DNA of 64,000 bases, from NCBI GenBank assembly GCA_038528385.1, contig JBCBET010000001.1, positions 186,001-250,000 of the forward strand, read 5' to 3'. Both the position numbers and the translations under genes were made by a program. The DNA is from Shimia_B sp038528385. GTDB taxonomy: Bacteria > Pseudomonadota > Alphaproteobacteria > Rhodobacterales > Rhodobacteraceae. Under the pieces are notes generated by a model that did not search any database, had not been told where the DNA came from, and saw only the letters and a program-made list of their open reading frames with translations. Numbering within the stretch: position 1 is the first letter of the stretch; each line of letters starts with the position of its first letter. Below are positions 52,601-60,794 of the stretch, in pieces.

Positions 52601-53696
52601 GGTCCCAGATGTCGGAGACATCGGCGTCGAAGGCCACCTCGAGCTCGGTGCGCGAGAGCGTGACCTCCGTTCCGGGAAGGGTCGCGCGCCCGTCGCGGGC
52701 CAGCACGCCGGTGAGCGCGATGCGCTCCGGCGCGCCGCCCGCCAGCGCCGCCGACCCCGTGAGGAGGAGCTGCGCCGTCTCGAGCCGCAGGTCATCGAGC
52801 GCGAGCGCACCCGCAGCACCGGCGCTCCCTTCCGCGGTCAGGAGCGTCTCGGCGCCGAAGAAGGCCCGCGTGTCGGGCTGAAGGAGCGGACGGATATCGC
52901 CCGCCACGTCGACGGCGAAGGCGCGGGTGTCAGCGCCCGTGGCATCGAGCGTCACCTGCCCCGCGAGGCGCTCCGCCCCGTCGGTGGCGAGACGCAGATC
53001 GGCGGCGAACGCGTCGAGCGTGCCGGTGCCCGCCACAGCGAGCGCCACCGAAGGCAACCCCGGCAGCGCGAGCGCCGTGGCCACGATCCCGCCCGCGGGC
53101 TCGGAGACGCGGAGCTCCACGCCGAGCTCTTCGGTCTCCGGCGCGAAGACGAGGTCGATGACGGCCTCCCCCGCGCGATCATCGATCCGGGCGGCGTTGA
53201 GCGCGAGGTCGAGCCCGCCATCTGCCAGCGCCGCTGCGATTTCGGCGCGCACGCGCACCTCCTCGCCGAGGAGCGGGGCGCCCAGGAAAAGGTCCTCCAC
53301 GGCCAGCCGGTCGATCCGGATCGACACGGGTAGATCGGGAATGCGGAAACCCGAGGCCTCCGCCTCCGGCACCTCGACGCCCTCCCGGGCGATGGGCCCG
53401 CGCAGCACGCGGAGCTGAGCCGCGACGAGCTCCGTCACTTCAAGGCGCCCGCGCAGGAGCGCGCCGCGGTTCCAATTGAGCCGCACGTCCAGAAGCTCGA
53501 GCCAGAGGCCCTCGTCATCGGAGATCCGCAGCGCCTCCATCGTGGCCTCCGCGGTGAGCGCACCGGCGAAGCCGTCCACCTCCACCAGGCGCCCGTCGCC
53601 GGAAAGCTGGCGCTCGATCAACCGCTCGATCTGGCCGCTTTGCGCCCAGGCCGCGGGCGCGAGGAAAAGGAGGATGAGAAGCGCGAAGCACCGCAT
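49614..53696 (-). CDS. tamB: Translocation and assembly module subunit TamB
   Basis: A 1360-residue protein with an N-terminal signal anchor (about 1-18). A long AsmA/TamB-type beta-rich body carries QxxLSGDGR-like and LDLNWNRGALLRG-like segments. The C-terminal DUF490 domain (about 1020-1360) has GLRITGTAAAPIPAGQFDLTRGRLDFLGRRLDLSEGRITI (in parts) and ends with DTTLRGSASSEGETGIGVFWERDY. It bridges the periplasm and works with TamA in outer-membrane protein assembly or lipid transport. Residues 617-912 form five tandem repeats of 57-60 residues. It shares one base with the tamA stop (TGATG). Confidence 0.92.
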   Translation of the reverse strand: MRCFALLILLFLAPAAWAQSGQIERLIERQLSGDGRLVEVDGFAGALTAEATMEALRISDDEGLWLELLDVRLNWNRGALLRGRLEVTELVAAQLRVLRGPIAREGVEVPEAEASGFRIPDLPVSIRIDRLAVEDLFLGAPLLGEEVRVRAEIAAALADGGLDLALNAARIDDRAGEAVIDLVFAPETEELGVELRVSEPAGGIVATALALPGLPSVALAVAGTGTLDAFAADLRLATDGAERLAGQVTLDATGADTRAFAVDVAGDIRPLLQPDTRAFFGAETLLTAEGSAGAAGALALDDLRLETAQLLLTGSAALAGGAPERIALTGVLARDGRATLPGTEVTLSRTELEVAFDADVSDIWDLRLAAREIAAGDVTLESAVLTGRGQIAPGTARPFAGDITARVAGLDFPEDPALAAAVGRNVELVTALVAEAGSFSFTGLDLQAAHASAAGSATVTPTDGRVALAAALSVNAPDLAPFSAISGLDLAGEVAADLEAEAELPGGAITVSLGGRTAGLDMGVAQLSPLLNPETTLSFGFTRDEAGTRIDDLVLENVELEAAVDGEVSSADGTLEITASLREVGLFTDLVEGPVSLEASLGDARGARRVEGALSAAFGLDATVAGPLSGPDAGVTLDGQLSEVERFVPQLRGVAELVASVALVDAPVLDAALTVAPGIRATVRGPLTGEAQALDIVADVADLAAFAPPLPGPARLSARVSDFAAGPLVEADLTATPGLTARIEGRPTQPGAVVTVRADADDLGFLVPLLEGPARIDAEIADLTGALTVDATATATPGLSARISGQPLGTASELRLDAEAASLGFLAPQLAGRATVAATLRDLTGAQRIEARVVSATGLSADVTGAVSDALSLRARASSLARFVPGLAGGATVTADVADIAGTPDVSAALSSDSGARADLQAELGLPGGAVRADASGALPLAIANAFAAGRAVEGTANFDLSLNGAPGLEALTGTLTTAGARVFDPTLALTLAPIALDIGLAGGRATLAGSAALEGVPIRFSGSAGLAAPFAIDLGLQTTRLPVAYLDVLTSEVTADLTLAGSVQNQLAVSGAVRVEDVEVRIPDTGLGGATAIPAIRHEGAPAGVRRTLERAGLRLDGREEAGGSGGPRIPLDVSLTAINQIFVRGRGLDAGFQGGLRITGTAAAPIPAGQFDLTRGRLDFLGRRLDLSEGRITIAGSFLPRIDLAAISQVEGVTARIGLSGPVNAPELELSSTPELAEDEILARVLFGRGIETLSALQVARLVSSIRQLSGAGGTNVLESARASLGVDDLDLRTDEATGEAALAIGAELDEDVYTEVEVGQGGTTLSLNFDLSDTTTLRGSASSEGETGIGVFWERDY
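50961..51848 (-). repeat. Five tandem ~180-base repeats in tamB
   Basis: Units start at 51848, 51671, 51491, 51311 and 51131 and encode 59, 60, 60, 60 and 57 residues. Each begins (A/T)PGL-x-A-x-x-x-G and has a central F-x-P-x-L-x-G-x-A-x-(V/I)-x-A motif about 30 residues in. Units 3 and 4 are the most alike (TPGLTARIEG and TPGLSARISG). The pattern suggests expansion of a beta-strand groove module by unequal recombination. Confidence 0.8.
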
Positions 53697-55483
53697 CAGA
53701 ATGCCTGCCCGAGACCGATATAGAGCGCGTAGCTCGTGCCGTCGGAGCTCTCGCCCACCGGCACGCCCAGATCCACGCGCAGGGGTCCAAGCGCGGTGTT
53801 GTAGCGCACGCCGAGGCCCGCCCCGCCATGCCCTTCGCCGCTCTCGAACGTGCCGCTCTCGGACACGTAGCCGTAATCGAGAAAGCCCACGACGCCCAAA
53901 GCCTCCGTGATGTTCTGTCTCACCTCGAGGGAGAGGCCCGCGAAGCCGCGCCCGCCGGTGGTGCCCACGTCCTGCACCACGCCGAGCGATTCGAAGCCCT
54001 GACCGCGCACCGTCCCGCCACCGCCGGAATAGTAGAGGAAATCGGGCGGCGTGCCCTCGAGATCGGCCAGGAGGATGGTGCCGAGCTGCGCGCGGCCCGC
54101 GATAACGGTGCGCGCGCCGAGCGACCGGTAGGCGCGGAGGTCGGCGTCGAATTTGAGGCCGGTATCGCCACCGGCGACGGCGATGAACGGCCGCGCATCC
54201 AAGATGCCATAGGTCCCGGCGCGCGGGTTGAGCGGGTCGTCGCGCCGATCACGCTCGGCATCGGCACCCAGGATGAGATGCCCGAAGGTGCGCGTGCCGA
54301 AGGCGTCGCGGGACTCCGAGAAACGGAAGCCCACGCCCTGTCCGATCACGAGCGTCTCGTTCACGCGGCGCTCCCGGCGTGCGGTGAGCTGGACGAGGTT
54401 CTCCTCGAATTCCTCGTCGTCGATCCGCGCCACGAGCAGGCCGAGCTCCAGCGTGTCATCGGCGCGGCGGAAGCCGGGAATGGACAAGGTGGTGCCGAGC
54501 GACACGTCGACCCCGCCGGTTTCGCCGCCGATCCCCTTGATGGAGGCGTCAAAGCGCAGCCGCTGCGCGCGGCCGCGAAAATTGCGGTGGAGCCAGAACG
54601 CCTCGAGCGAGAGGCCGTTCGTCGTCTCGATCTCGGCCCCGAAGCCCAGCCGGCGGAGCGGCGCGGCCTCGAGCGCGAGCTCGAGGTCGAGGGTGCCGTC
54701 GGGATTCGGGATATCGGCCTCGCTCACCACGACGGAGTTGAAGGTGCCGGTATCGACGAGGCGCCGGCGCACGTCGCGCACGCCGTCCGGGCTGAAGGCC
54801 TCGCCACTCGGCATCCCCGCGATCTGCTGCAACCGGCGGTCGCTCACCGAGGCATCGGGCGGCGTGATCAGGCGGCCGAAACGCAGCGCCGGACCGGGGT
54901 CGATGGCCAACGCCACGTCGAGCTCCGCGGCGCGGTGGCGGGCCACGACCTCCTGCCCGGTGATGGCGGCCTTGGCGTGGGAGGCGTCGCGCCAATCCGC
55001 GAGGGCGCCGCGCCCCGCCGCCTCGATCTGCGCGGTGCCCGCGGTGGCCCCCGGCGAGAAGCCCTCGATTGCCGTCGTATTGGGTGCAAGCGGGCGGATG
55101 TCCGCGCGGCCAAAGGTGAAACGCGGGCCTGTGGCGATCTCCACGACCGGCGCGCCAAGCGCGGCAGGAGCGTTGAAGGAGGTGAGCGTACTTGCCTCAC
55201 GTCCGCCCAGCCGGATGGAGACCGTAGCGCTGAAGTATCCCTCTTCGTAAAGGATCGCGAGGAGCCGACCGTAATCGCCCTTGGCCGTGGCGATGAGATC
55301 GCCGGGCGTGTCCGCACTCTTGCCCGAGAGCACGAGCGCATCGCCTGCGAGCCGCGCGCGCAGGTCCTCGTCGCCGCCCTCCACGCGCAAGTCCTGGGCC
55401 GCCAGCGGCAAGGTCAGAAGCATGAGACAGAGCGCGATGGAGGCCGGGAAAGAGATCGGGAACAAAGCGCGCGCCACGGGCAT
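53696..55483 (-). CDS. tamA: Translocation and assembly module outer-membrane subunit TamA
   Basis: A 595-residue Omp85-family protein. Signal peptide MPVARALFPISFPASIALCL with cut near residue 33, then POTRA domains (about 45-285) and a 16-strand barrel region ending YALYIGLGQAF with the terminal Phe expected for barrel insertion. LGFGAEIETTNGLSLEAFWLHRNFRG and GGGGTVRGQGFESLG (the VRGY/F-type motif) mark the barrel. It inserts or assembles outer-membrane proteins with TamB. ATG at 55483 is chosen to give a proper signal peptide. Confidence 0.92.
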   Translation of the reverse strand: MPVARALFPISFPASIALCLMLLTLPLAAQDLRVEGGDEDLRARLAGDALVLSGKSADTPGDLIATAKGDYGRLLAILYEEGYFSATVSIRLGGREASTLTSFNAPAALGAPVVEIATGPRFTFGRADIRPLAPNTTAIEGFSPGATAGTAQIEAAGRGALADWRDASHAKAAITGQEVVARHRAAELDVALAIDPGPALRFGRLITPPDASVSDRRLQQIAGMPSGEAFSPDGVRDVRRRLVDTGTFNSVVVSEADIPNPDGTLDLELALEAAPLRRLGFGAEIETTNGLSLEAFWLHRNFRGRAQRLRFDASIKGIGGETGGVDVSLGTTLSIPGFRRADDTLELGLLVARIDDEEFEENLVQLTARRERRVNETLVIGQGVGFRFSESRDAFGTRTFGHLILGADAERDRRDDPLNPRAGTYGILDARPFIAVAGGDTGLKFDADLRAYRSLGARTVIAGRAQLGTILLADLEGTPPDFLYYSGGGGTVRGQGFESLGVVQDVGTTGGRGFAGLSLEVRQNITEALGVVGFLDYGYVSESGTFESGEGHGGAGLGVRYNTALGPLRVDLGVPVGESSDGTSYALYIGLGQAF

Positions 55484-55651
55484 TCCTGTCTGAGTGCGGG
55501 GAGGCCGAGGGCGTATCCCTGAATACGTGCGCTTCACACCACGCATACGCCACGAGTGCAACGCGCCAGGGGAAGCTTTGTTGCAAAAGAACGCCGATCC
55601 TGATCACTTTCGGGATGTCCGACACCACGACCCGAGAGGCTGCGAGCGAGC

Positions 55652-57247
55652 ATGACGAAGAACGAAGACTGGTGGCGGGGCTCCGTCACCTATCAGGTCT
55701 ATCCGCGATCCTTCCAGGACACGAGCGGCGACGGAGTGGGCGATATCAAGGGGATAACCCAGCGGCTCGATCACATCGCCTCGCTCGGGGTGGATGCGAT
55801 CTGGCTCTCCCCGGTGTTCACCTCGCCCATGAAGGACATGGGCTACGACGTCTCCGACTACACCGGCATCGACCCGCTTTTCGGCACGATGGCCGATTTC
55901 GACGAGATGGTGGAGGAGGCCCATGCGCGCGGGCTCAAGATCATCACCGACCAGGTGATCAGCCACGCCTCCGAGGAGCATCCTTTATTCGAGGAGAGCC
56001 GCCAGAGCCGCGACAACCCAAAGCATGACTGGTTCGTCTGGGCCGACCCGAAGCCCGACGGCACGCCGCCGACGAACTGGATGAGCGTGTTCGGCGGCCC
56101 GGCCTGGACGTGGGACACCCGCCGCAAGCAATACTACATGCACAACTTCCTCAGCTCGCAGCCGGACTGGAACTTCCACAACAAGGCAGTGCAGGACTAC
56201 CACCTCGACTGCATGGAATTCTGGCTGAAACGCGGGGTGGACGGCTTCCGCCTCGACACGGTGAACTACTACTTCCATGACAAGCTGTTGCGCGACAACC
56301 CGGCCAATTACCTCGACTGGGGGCCCCATGCGGCCAAGCCCGTGGACATGCAGTACTGCCTTTTCTCGAAATCGCAGCCCGAGAACCTGACCTTTCTCGA
56401 GCGGATCCGGCAGCTCCTGGACAAGTACGAGGCCCGCACCACGGTGGGCGAGGTGGGCGACAACCACCAGTCGATCTCGCTCATGGGCAAGTACACCTCC
56501 GACAACCGGCTCCACATGGCCTATTCCTTCGAGCTGCTCGGCCCGGACTACGCGCCGGACTTCTTTCGCGAGCGGATCGAGAACTTCTTCAAGGGTGCGC
56601 CGCAGGGCTGGCCGTGCTGGGCGTTTTCGAACCACGACGTGCCGCGCCATGCGGGCCGCTTCCTGCCCCACGGCAAGAGCCTCGACGCCATCGCCAAGCA
56701 ATCGGCGGCGCTGCTCCTGACGTTCCAGGGCTCGGTCTGCCTTTACCAGGGCGAGGAGCTCGGCCTCGTGGATACCGAGCTCGAGTTCCACGAACTCACC
56801 GACGTGCAAGGCATCGCCTACTGGCCCGAGCCCGTGGGCCGCGACAACAACCGCACGCCGATCCCGTGGGAGAAGTCGGCCAAGAACGCGGGCTTTTCCA
56901 AAGCCGCGGAGACCTGGCTGCCGGTGAAAGAGCCCGCCCGCGACCGCGCCGTCGACGTGCAGGAAAAGGACAAGAAGAGCGTCCTCCATTTCTACCGGGA
57001 GATGATCAAGCTGCGCGGGGACCACGAGGACCTGCGCACCGGCGCGCAGACCTTCCTCGACCTGCCCGACCCGGTGATCGGCTATGACCGCGGGGACGAC
57101 ATCACCTGCGTCTTCAACCTCTCGAAGCGCAAGGTGAGCGTGCGCCTCCCCTGCCCGGTGACGCCGCTGATTGAGGTGGACGTTGCGTGTGCGAAAGACC
57201 GCCTCGACCTCGGCCCCAACGGCTTCGTCATCGCGCGGAAGTCCTGA
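55652..57247 (+). CDS. Alpha-glucosidase (GH13), glycogen-cluster paralogue
   Basis: A 531-residue GH13 enzyme closely related to AglA at 25.6-27.3 kb: WWRGSVTYQVYPRSFQDTSGDGVGD (in part), WLSPVFTSPMKDMGYD, GVDGFRLDTVNYYF with the nucleophile Asp, TTVGEVGD with the acid/base Glu, and WAFSNHDVPRH with the third carboxylate. It has no signal peptide. It precedes glgB by about 80 bases on the same strand and may trim malto-oligosaccharides from glycogen breakdown or hydrolyse imported sugars to supply the pathway. The gene duplication with aglA is evident over the whole length. Confidence 0.9.
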   Translation: MTKNEDWWRGSVTYQVYPRSFQDTSGDGVGDIKGITQRLDHIASLGVDAIWLSPVFTSPMKDMGYDVSDYTGIDPLFGTMADFDEMVEEAHARGLKIITDQVISHASEEHPLFEESRQSRDNPKHDWFVWADPKPDGTPPTNWMSVFGGPAWTWDTRRKQYYMHNFLSSQPDWNFHNKAVQDYHLDCMEFWLKRGVDGFRLDTVNYYFHDKLLRDNPANYLDWGPHAAKPVDMQYCLFSKSQPENLTFLERIRQLLDKYEARTTVGEVGDNHQSISLMGKYTSDNRLHMAYSFELLGPDYAPDFFRERIENFFKGAPQGWPCWAFSNHDVPRHAGRFLPHGKSLDAIAKQSAALLLTFQGSVCLYQGEELGLVDTELEFHELTDVQGIAYWPEPVGRDNNRTPIPWEKSAKNAGFSKAAETWLPVKEPARDRAVDVQEKDKKSVLHFYREMIKLRGDHEDLRTGAQTFLDLPDPVIGYDRGDDITCVFNLSKRKVSVRLPCPVTPLIEVDVACAKDRLDLGPNGFVIARKS

Positions 57248-57251
57248 GTCG

Positions 57252-57277
57252 GGCGGGGGTTGCACCTCCCCCCCGCC
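57252..57277. terminator. GC hairpin between the GH13 gene and glgB
   Basis: GGCGGGGG (57252-57259) and CCCCCGCC (57270-57277) form an 8-bp stem with a ten-base loop just after the glucosidase stop. No T-run follows. It is probably an attenuating or stabilising structure within the operon. Confidence 0.5.
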
Positions 57278-57329
57278 TTGTGAAACCCCATTAGGCGTCA
57301 AGACCGACATCACAAAAGGGAGACAGATC

Positions 57330-59504
57330 GTGCCGAGCCCGACCCATCCCCCGCATCTGAGCGAGGAGGACGTACGCGCCCTTCTCGACGCGCGCCACAG
57401 CGACCCGTTCGCGAAACTCGGCGTGCACAAGACCGGCCGCACCTCCTGGCTCGTGACGCTCCTGCCGGGGGCGGAGGCGGTGTCCGCGACGGTGGGGAAA
57501 AAGACCGTGGACCTCGCGGATCTGGGCGGCGGCCTCTTCGCGGCGCAGGTGCCCACGTCGAAATCCCGGGCAAAGTTGACAGCTGTCAACTTTTCGGGCG
57601 GCGCGGCGTTCGAGGATGCCTATTCCTTCGGTCCGGTGCTCGGCGACATGGATATCCACCTCATCTCCGAAGGCACCCATCGCAGGCTCTGGGACGCGCT
57701 CGGCGCCCATGTGATGGAGCACGAGGGCGTGCGCGGCACGCATTTCGCCGTCTGGGCGCCGAACGCCACGCGCGTCTCCGTGGTGGGTGAGTTCTGCGGC
57801 TGGGACGGGCGGCGGCTGCCCATGCGGCGGCGCGGCGCCTCGGGCGTGTGGGAGATCTTCGTGCCCGGTGTGGGCGACGGGGCCTTCTACAAGTACGAGA
57901 TCGCGCCGGCCGAAGGCGGTTTCCACGCGAAATCCGACCCGTTCGGCTTCGGCTCCCAGCACCCGCCGGAGACCGCCAGCGTGGTCCGTGACATCGCGGG
58001 CTATGGCTGGAAGGACGGCGACTGGATGGCGGGCCGTGCGACGAAAAACGAGCGGTCCGCGCCGATCTCGATCTACGAGGTCCACCTGCCCTCCTGGCGG
58101 CGCGCCGAGGGCGGGCGCCCGAAAAGTTACAAGGAACTCGCCACCGAGCTCGTGGACTACGCCAAGGAGATGGGCTTCACCCATCTGGAATTCCTGCCGG
58201 TCTCCGAGTTCCCCTTCGACGGCAGCTGGGGCTACCAGCCGATCGGGCTCTACGCGCCCACGATCCGCATGGGCCCGCCGCACGAGTTCCGCGATCTCGT
58301 GGAAGCCGCGCACCAGGCCGGGCTCGGCGTGATCCTCGACTGGGTGCCGGGGCACTTCCCCACCGACGCACACGGGCTCTCGATGTTCGACGGCACCCAT
58401 CTCTACGAGCATTCGGACCCGCGGGAAGGCTTCCACCAGGACTGGAACACCGCGATCTTCAATTACGGGCGCACGGAGGTGAAGAACTACCTCACCGCGA
58501 ATGCCCTCTACTGGCTCGAGGAATACCATGTCGACGGGCTCCGCGTGGATGCCGTGGCCTCGATGCTCTACCGCGACTATTCCCGCGAGGCGGGCCAGTG
58601 GATCCCCAACAAGGACGGCGGTCGCGAAAACTACGAGGCGATCGATTTCCTCAAGGAGATGAACACGCTGGCCTATGGCGAGGTGGAGGGCATCCTCACC
58701 GCGGCCGAAGAATCCACGGCCTTCGGTGGCGTCTCCGCCCCGGTGGATGCGGGCGGGCTCGGCTTCGGCTACAAGTGGAACATGGGCTGGATGAACGACA
58801 CGCTGCGATACATCGAGAAAGACCCGATCTATCGCCAATACGATCATCACCTGATCACCTTCCCGCTCGACTGGGCCTACACGGAAAATTTCATCCTGCC
58901 GATCAGCCACGACGAGGTCGTGCACGGCAAGGGCTCCATGATCGACAAGATGCCCGGCAACGAGTGGGAGAAGTTCGCTAATCTCCGCGCCTACTACGGC
59001 TACATGTGGGGCTTCCCGGGCAAGAAGCTCCTCTTCATGGGCTGCGAGTTCGGCCAGTGGCAGGAATGGAACCACGATGAGAGCCTCGACTGGGACGCGC
59101 TGCTCGGCGCCAACCAGAAAGGCCTCCAGACGCTCGTGAAGGACCTCAACCGCGTCTACACCTCCACCCCCGCGCTCCATGCCCAGGATTGCGAGCCCGC
59201 GGGCTTCACCTGGCTCGACAACGATCCGGCCCAGAGCCTCACGGCCTGGGCGCGCTTCGGCGGCGGGGAGACCTGCATCGTTGTCTGCAACTTCACGCCC
59301 ATGGAACGCCACGGCGTCCGCATCGCGGCCCCGTCGAAGGGCCACTACCGCGAAATCCTCAACACCGATGCCAGCGCCTATGGCGGCGGCGACCGGGGCA
59401 ATGGCGGCGGCGTGCACACGCAAGACGTGGCCCAAAGCGGTCAGGACCAGAGCATCGAGATCACGGTGCCGCCGCTCTCGACCCTCATCTTCAAACTGGA
59501 CTAG
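57330..59504 (+). CDS. glgB: 1,4-alpha-glucan branching enzyme GlgB
   Basis: A 724-residue GH13 branching enzyme. It has an N-terminal GlgB-N domain (about 10-105) and a CBM48 domain (about 110-215, GTHFAVWAPNATRVSVVGEFCGWDGR in part). The catalytic barrel has GYQPIGLYAPT, GLRVDAVASMLYRDY (nucleophile Asp), LTAAEESTAF (acid/base Glu) and PISHDEVVHGKGSM. It forms alpha-1,6 branches in glycogen. GTG at 57330 is preferred because AAAGGGAGA lies just upstream and the protein begins as relatives do. A 22-base perfect palindrome lies within the N-terminal coding part. Confidence 0.93.
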   Translation: MPSPTHPPHLSEEDVRALLDARHSDPFAKLGVHKTGRTSWLVTLLPGAEAVSATVGKKTVDLADLGGGLFAAQVPTSKSRAKLTAVNFSGGAAFEDAYSFGPVLGDMDIHLISEGTHRRLWDALGAHVMEHEGVRGTHFAVWAPNATRVSVVGEFCGWDGRRLPMRRRGASGVWEIFVPGVGDGAFYKYEIAPAEGGFHAKSDPFGFGSQHPPETASVVRDIAGYGWKDGDWMAGRATKNERSAPISIYEVHLPSWRRAEGGRPKSYKELATELVDYAKEMGFTHLEFLPVSEFPFDGSWGYQPIGLYAPTIRMGPPHEFRDLVEAAHQAGLGVILDWVPGHFPTDAHGLSMFDGTHLYEHSDPREGFHQDWNTAIFNYGRTEVKNYLTANALYWLEEYHVDGLRVDAVASMLYRDYSREAGQWIPNKDGGRENYEAIDFLKEMNTLAYGEVEGILTAAEESTAFGGVSAPVDAGGLGFGYKWNMGWMNDTLRYIEKDPIYRQYDHHLITFPLDWAYTENFILPISHDEVVHGKGSMIDKMPGNEWEKFANLRAYYGYMWGFPGKKLLFMGCEFGQWQEWNHDESLDWDALLGANQKGLQTLVKDLNRVYTSTPALHAQDCEPAGFTWLDNDPAQSLTAWARFGGGETCIVVCNFTPMERHGVRIAAPSKGHYREILNTDASAYGGGDRGNGGGVHTQDVAQSGQDQSIEITVPPLSTLIFKLD
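57572..57593. repeat. 22-bp perfect palindrome within glgB
   Basis: AAAGTTGACAGCTGTCAACTTT reads identically on both strands and has no loop. It encodes KLTAVNF in the N-terminal domain of GlgB, at the end of a variable linker-like segment. Being perfectly symmetric and rich in A/T compared with its surroundings, it looks inserted rather than selected as protein sequence. It may be a dispersed genomic palindrome or a protein-binding site. Confidence 0.8.
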
Positions 59505-59524
59505 AGCTCTCGGGAGGAGACCAG

Positions 59525-60787
59525 ATGCCCAGACCAAAGAGACTATCCCAACGCGCCATGGCCTTCGTCCTCGCCGGGGGGCGGGGCTCGCGGCTCAAGG
59601 AGCTCACCGATACGCGCGTGAAGCCCGCGGTCTACTTTGGCGGCAAGACGCGGATCATCGACTTCGCCCTCTCGAATGCCATGAATTCCGGCATCCGGCG
59701 CATGGCACTGGCAACCCAGTACAAATCCCACTCCCTCATCCGCCACTGCCAGCGCGGCTGGAACTTCTTCCGCGCCGAGCGGAACGAGTTCCTCGACATC
59801 ATGCCCGCCTCGCAACGGGTCAATGAAGATCGTTGGTATCTCGGCACGGCGGATGCCGTCACACAGAACATCGACATCGTCGACAGCTACGACATCGACC
59901 ACGTCGTCATCCTCGCGGGCGACCACATCTACAAGATGGACTACGAGGTGATGCTCGAGGAGCACGTGGAAAAGGGCGCCGAGGTCACCGTGGGCTGCCT
60001 CACCGTGCCGCGGATGGAGGCCACGGCCTTCGGCGTCATGGCCGTGGACGCCGAGGAAAACATCACCTCCTTCCTCGAAAAGCCCGCCGATCCGCCGGGC
60101 ATCCCGGGCGATGAAGAGCACGCGTTGGCCTCCATGGGGATCTACGTCTTCTCCTGGCCCTTCCTGCGCTCGCTCCTCCTCGAGGATCGGGACGACCCGG
60201 ACTCGTCCCACGATTTCGGCAACGACCTGATCCCCAAGATCGTGAAGGGCGGGAAGGCCCATGCCCACCGCTTCGACCGGTCCTGCGTGCGCCATCCGAA
60301 CACGGCCGCCTATTGGCGCGACGTGGGCACGCTCGACGCCTTCTGGCAGGCCAATATCGACCTCACCGATTTCACGCCGGAGCTCGACCTCTGGGACACG
60401 GACTGGCCCATCTGGACCTATTCGGAGAGCGTTCCGCCGGCGAAGTTCATCCATGACGAAAAGGACCGCCGCGGCGTGGCCATCTCCTCCATGGTGTCGG
60501 GCGGCTGCATCATCTCGGGCACGGCGGTGCGAAACTCGCTCCTCTTCACCAAGGTGAAAACGAACAGCTACGCCGTCCTCGATCACACGGTGCTCTTGCC
60601 CAACGTGGTCGTGCATCGGAGCGCGCGCCTGACGAAGTGCATCGTGGACCGTGGCGTCGAAGTGCCCGAAGGCCTCGTGGTGGGCGACGACCCCGAGGAG
60701 GACGCCGCCAACGGGTTCCGCGTGACCGATAAGGGCACGACGCTGATCACGAAGCCCATGATCGACGCCTACCTCGCCAAGCAATAA
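59525..60787 (+). CDS. glgC: Glucose-1-phosphate adenylyltransferase GlgC
   Basis: A 420-residue ADP-glucose pyrophosphorylase. The nucleotidyl motif is FVLAGGRGSRLKELTDTRVKPAV (in part), followed by GTADAVTQN, HVVILAGDHIYKMDY and FLEKPADPP. YWRDVGTLDAFWQAN and a C-terminal left-handed helix domain (about 295-410) complete the fold. It makes ADP-glucose for GlgA and is the usual control point of glycogen synthesis, activated by glycolytic intermediates in alphaproteobacteria. It starts 20 bases after glgB and ends seven bases before glgA. Confidence 0.95.
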   Translation: MPRPKRLSQRAMAFVLAGGRGSRLKELTDTRVKPAVYFGGKTRIIDFALSNAMNSGIRRMALATQYKSHSLIRHCQRGWNFFRAERNEFLDIMPASQRVNEDRWYLGTADAVTQNIDIVDSYDIDHVVILAGDHIYKMDYEVMLEEHVEKGAEVTVGCLTVPRMEATAFGVMAVDAEENITSFLEKPADPPGIPGDEEHALASMGIYVFSWPFLRSLLLEDRDDPDSSHDFGNDLIPKIVKGGKAHAHRFDRSCVRHPNTAAYWRDVGTLDAFWQANIDLTDFTPELDLWDTDWPIWTYSESVPPAKFIHDEKDRRGVAISSMVSGGCIISGTAVRNSLLFTKVKTNSYAVLDHTVLLPNVVVHRSARLTKCIVDRGVEVPEGLVVGDDPEEDAANGFRVTDKGTTLITKPMIDAYLAKQ

Positions 60788-60794
60788 CGGCCCG

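Noticed and set aside
57291..59537. Minus-strand open frame of 748 codons opposite glgB
   Set aside because: It mirrors the glgB codons, has no recognisable domain and exists because GC-rich third positions remove stops. The same holds for long antisense frames opposite tamB, tamA, aglA/aglK and glgX.
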